From assembly GCF_030042015.1 (NCBI RefSeq), contig NZ_JASIAL010000133.1, forward strand, positions 1-8,245: a stretch of DNA of 8,245 bases, given 5' to 3'. Source of the DNA: Trebonia sp030042015 (lineage in GTDB: Bacteria > Actinomycetota > Actinomycetes > Streptosporangiales > Streptosporangiaceae). Below the pieces are notes generated by a model, which worked only from the letters and a program-made list of their open reading frames with translations, made no database searches and was not told the DNA's origin. Below are positions 6,365 through 8,245 of the stretch, piece after piece. The position numbers and the translations under genes are program-made. Within the stretch, counting starts at the first letter, position 1, and every line of letters begins with the position of its first letter.

Positions 6365-7116
6365 GAGCGTCCTCCTCGCACCGCGATGTCGGCCCGGTAC
6401 AGCAGCCGCTTGGCGGCCATCCGGGCGGGGTCATCCCGCTGGCCCATGTAGACGCGCGGCAGGGCCATCAGCCCGAGCTGGGCCCACGGCGTGCGGACCG
6501 CGCACCCGTACTCGTAGCCCGCGGCGCGGACGGCGCGGCGGGCCGCCGCGTCCATGGACCCGTAGGGATAGGCGAAGCCGCGTATCTCGGCGTCCGCCAG
6601 CCTGCTGAGGCTGTCCCTGCTGCCCCTGACCTCGGCCTCGAGCAGCTCGGGGTCCGCGCCCGCCAGGGGCTGGTGCGTGGCGCTGTGCGAGCCGATCTCG
6701 ATGCCTGCCGCGGCGAGCTCGCCGATCTGCGACCGCGACAGCAGCGGCCAGGGGGTGCCGCGGTCCCAGTCGTTGACCTGGCCGACCCGGCCGGCGATGA
6801 CGAACACGGTCGCGGTGAACTCGCGGCGCAGCAGCTCGGGAACCGCGTTGGCCAGCACGCTGGCGTACCCGTCGTCGAACGTGATCCCGACGAGCCCGCG
6901 GGCCCGGCTCGCGTGCATCGCCGCCACCAGCGTGCCCACCGCCACGCCGCGCAGCCCGCGCCGTCGCAGCCAGCCCATCTGCGCCGCGAACCGGTCCGGC
7001 CGGACGGACAGCATGTGGGGGTCGTGGTCGGCCGTGTCCACGGCGTGGTACATCAGGATGAGCGGGACCGAGCCAAGCCCGAGCCGTCCAAGGCCAGTCC
7101 CATTGCCCGCGGTCAT
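6361..7116 (-). CDS. CE4 (NodB-type) polysaccharide deacetylase without signal peptide
   Basis: 251 residues. It would remove N-acetyl (or O-acetyl) groups from a glycan using a divalent metal. The NodB motifs are all present: VPLILMYHAV at 17-26; TFDDGY at 79-84, with D81 as likely base and D82 as metal ligand; SHSATH at 143-148, with H144 and H148 completing the metal triad; and RGFAYPYG at 179-186. The N-terminus MTAGNGTGLGRLGLGS is short and not hydrophobic, so neither a signal peptide nor a membrane anchor is visible. The enzyme therefore looks cytosolic, acting on a precursor or lipid-linked oligosaccharide, unless it is exported by another route. The start at 7116 overlaps the phosphotransferase stop (ATGA) and has a GGGGAGG site at 7125-7131. 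The much longer in-frame extension upstream is out-of-frame reading of the phosphotransferase gene. Confidence 0.9.
   Translation of the reverse strand: MTAGNGTGLGRLGLGSVPLILMYHAVDTADHDPHMLSVRPDRFAAQMGWLRRRGLRGVAVGTLVAAMHASRARGLVGITFDDGYASVLANAVPELLRREFTATVFVIAGRVGQVNDWDRGTPWPLLSRSQIGELAAAGIEIGSHSATHQPLAGADPELLEAEVRGSRDSLSRLADAEIRGFAYPYGSMDAAARRAVRAAGYEYGCAVRTPWAQLGLMALPRVYMGQRDDPARMAAKRLLYRADIAVRGGRS
6371..6376 (-). promoter_or_regulatory. Ribosome binding site for the GT4 gene, inside the deacetylase gene
   Basis: A perfect AGGAGG on the minus strand, 6 nt before the ATG at 6364. It lies within the last codons of the deacetylase gene and supports both that start and re-initiation at the ATGA junction. 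Confidence 0.75.
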
Positions 7117-8245
7117 GGCCGGGACCTCCCCAGGGCCGCGCGCGCGACGAGGACCACGGTCTGCGCGAGGATCACCGCGTCCAGCCACGGCGACCAGTAC
7201 TCCGCGTAGTAGTTGTCGAAGCGGACCCGGTCGAAGACCGACGTGTCGCCGCTGAGCCCGTTCACCTGCGCCCAGCCGGTCAGCCCGGCCGGCATCCTGG
7301 TCCGGTCGGCGTACCGCGGGATCTCGCCGCGGAACCGCTCGGCGAAGTACGGCCGTTCCGGCCGCGGCCCGGTCAGTGACATCTGGCCGCGCAGCACGTT
7401 GACGAGCTGCGGCAGCTCGTCCAGGTGGGTGCGGCGCAGCCAGCGGCCGAACGGGCCGCACTGCTCCTCCGGCACGGCCCACGTGGTGTCCGCGCCGGCC
7501 TGGGCGGGCAGGGTGCGGAGCTTCAGGACCGGCGTCACCCGGCCGTCGCCGGTCAGCCGGTCCTGCCGGAACAGCGTCGGCGGGCCGGACCGCAGCCGCA
7601 CCACCGCGGCGAGCGCGAGCAGCAGTGGCACCGCGACCGGGGCCAGCACGAGGGCGACCAGGAGGTCGAGCGCGCGCTTGAGCGCGAGCCCGGCCCCCGG
7701 CGGGCGGCGCAGCGGTATGAGCGGCACTCCCCACAGCTCGTCCAGGCAGCCGCGGGGCACCGCCATGCCGAGCTCGTACAGCCGCGGCACCACGCACACG
7801 TCGGCGCGCAGCGCGCGGCTGGCCCGCAGGATCCCCACCAGGTCCTCGTCGCGGCAGCCGCTTGAGAAGCAGACCAGGACCCGGCCGACCCCGTGGCCTG
7901 CCAGCACGGCGTCCAGCTGGGAGATCGTGCCCAGGGACGGTATCGGCAGGTCGCGGCGCGGGGGCCCGTCGTCGACCAGGCCGGCGGGCCGCAGGCCGAG
8001 CTCCGGGTGGTCGCGCATGAGCCCGGCGACGTAGCCGCCGAAGGTCCCGGCGCCCACCACGACGGCCGGCTCGGCCAGCAGGCCGCGGCGGTGGGCCGCG
8101 CGCAGCGCGCCGCACGCGGCGATGCGGCAGCAGAGCACGAACCCCGCCGAGCAGAGCGCGAGCACCGCCAGCCGCTGACCGGGCAGCCAGGCCAGCAGGA
8201 CCGGCAGCGGCAGCACCGCCGCGGTCAGGACGGCGCCCGCCTGGT
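7113..8245 (-). CDS. Polyprenyl-phosphate sugar-1-phosphate transferase (WcaJ/WbaP type), N-terminus missing
   Basis: The last 376 residues are visible; the frame is open to the right edge. This enzyme family transfers a sugar-1-phosphate from a nucleotide sugar to undecaprenyl phosphate, the first committed step of many exopolysaccharides. The visible part starts in hydrophobic sequence (the last N-terminal membrane helices), then a CoA-binding-like Rossmann domain with VVVGAGTFGGYVAGLM (visible residues 61-76), a membrane segment after KRALDL (189-194), and the bacterial transferase domain: GPPTLFRQDR (220-229), RRTHLDELPQLVNVLRGQMS (270-289), TGPRPE (291-296), and PAGLTGWAQVNGLSGDTS (318-335). 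Full members are about 450-500 residues with four or five N-terminal helices, so a GTG at 8216, inside a helix, is unlikely to be the true start. Its stop overlaps the deacetylase start as ATGA. The first sugar is not readable from the sequence. Confidence 0.93.
   Translation of the reverse strand, partial: QAGAVLTAAVLPLPVLLAWLPGQRLAVLALCSAGFVLCCRIAACGALRAAHRRGLLAEPAVVVGAGTFGGYVAGLMRDHPELGLRPAGLVDDGPPRRDLPIPSLGTISQLDAVLAGHGVGRVLVCFSSGCRDEDLVGILRASRALRADVCVVPRLYELGMAVPRGCLDELWGVPLIPLRRPPGAGLALKRALDLLVALVLAPVAVPLLLALAAVVRLRSGPPTLFRQDRLTGDGRVTPVLKLRTLPAQAGADTTWAVPEEQCGPFGRWLRRTHLDELPQLVNVLRGQMSLTGPRPERPYFAERFRGEIPRYADRTRMPAGLTGWAQVNGLSGDTSVFDRVRFDNYYAEYWSPWLDAVILAQTVVLVARAALGRSRP
7125..7131 (-). 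promoter_or_regulatory. Ribosome binding site for the deacetylase gene
   Basis: GGGGAGG on the minus strand, 8 nt before the ATG at 7116 and inside the end of the phosphotransferase gene. It settles the short 251-residue form of the deacetylase over the longer upstream extension. Confidence 0.65.

Noticed and set aside
3866..6451. Open frame of 861 codons on the plus strand, opposite the PelF-like and GT4 genes
   Set aside because: Its translation is Arg/Gly/Pro/His-rich low-complexity sequence without family motifs, and it lies antisense to two genes with complete motifs. This is a GC-bias artefact.
7117..8115. Minus-strand upstream extension of the deacetylase frame
   Set aside because: It overlaps the phosphotransferase gene in another frame and has no domain-like sequence; the start at 7116 has a good SD and an ATGA overlap.
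1..8245. Searched for tRNA or rRNA genes, CRISPR arrays, insertion sequences, attachment sites and riboswitches
   Set aside because: Coding sequence fills almost the whole window, gaps are 40 nt or less, and I saw no transposase motif, spaced repeats or tRNA-like cloverleaf.

Overview
This window is very GC-rich, with long false open frames on the opposite strand of nearly every gene, short intergenic gaps and AGGAGG-type ribosome binding sites. That pattern suggests a high-GC actinobacterium (Streptomyces, or a Streptosporangiales- or Frankia-like lineage); the genus cannot be fixed from this sequence. All eight genes lie on the minus strand and read from right to left, apparently as part of one operon that runs past both window edges.

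In transcription order (high to low coordinates) the genes are: a polyprenyl-phosphate sugar-1-phosphate transferase lacking its N-terminus at the right edge (7113-8245); a CE4-type polysaccharide deacetylase (6361-7116); a GT4 glycosyltransferase (5246-6364); a PelF-like GT4 glycosyltransferase with the DUF3492 N-terminal region (3767-5236); a roughly 12-helix membrane protein with an 80-residue soluble N-terminus (2406-3770); an NAD-dependent short-chain dehydrogenase acting on a nucleotide sugar (1355-2365); a membrane-anchored spherulin-4/GH135-like protein (512-1333); and a second GT4 glycosyltransferase cut by the left edge (1-515). Four of the seven junctions are 4-bp ATGA stop/start overlaps. 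The other gaps are 9, 40 and 21 nt, so no stretch is long enough to hold an obvious internal promoter or terminator.

The genes fit together as an exopolysaccharide assembly line. The phosphotransferase would load the first sugar on a lipid carrier and the glycosyltransferases would extend it. The dehydrogenase would make a modified nucleotide sugar, and the 12-helix protein is a candidate exporter. The deacetylase and the spherulin-4 protein would trim or modify the product. The most interesting point is the combination: a PelF-type transferase followed by a PelG-sized membrane protein, plus a deacetylase and a spherulin-4 hydrolase. These parts recall both the bacterial Pel system and the fungal galactosaminogalactan system, yet here they sit with a lipid-carrier initiating transferase. 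No PelD- or PelE-like gene is visible in the window. The polymer's identity is inference.
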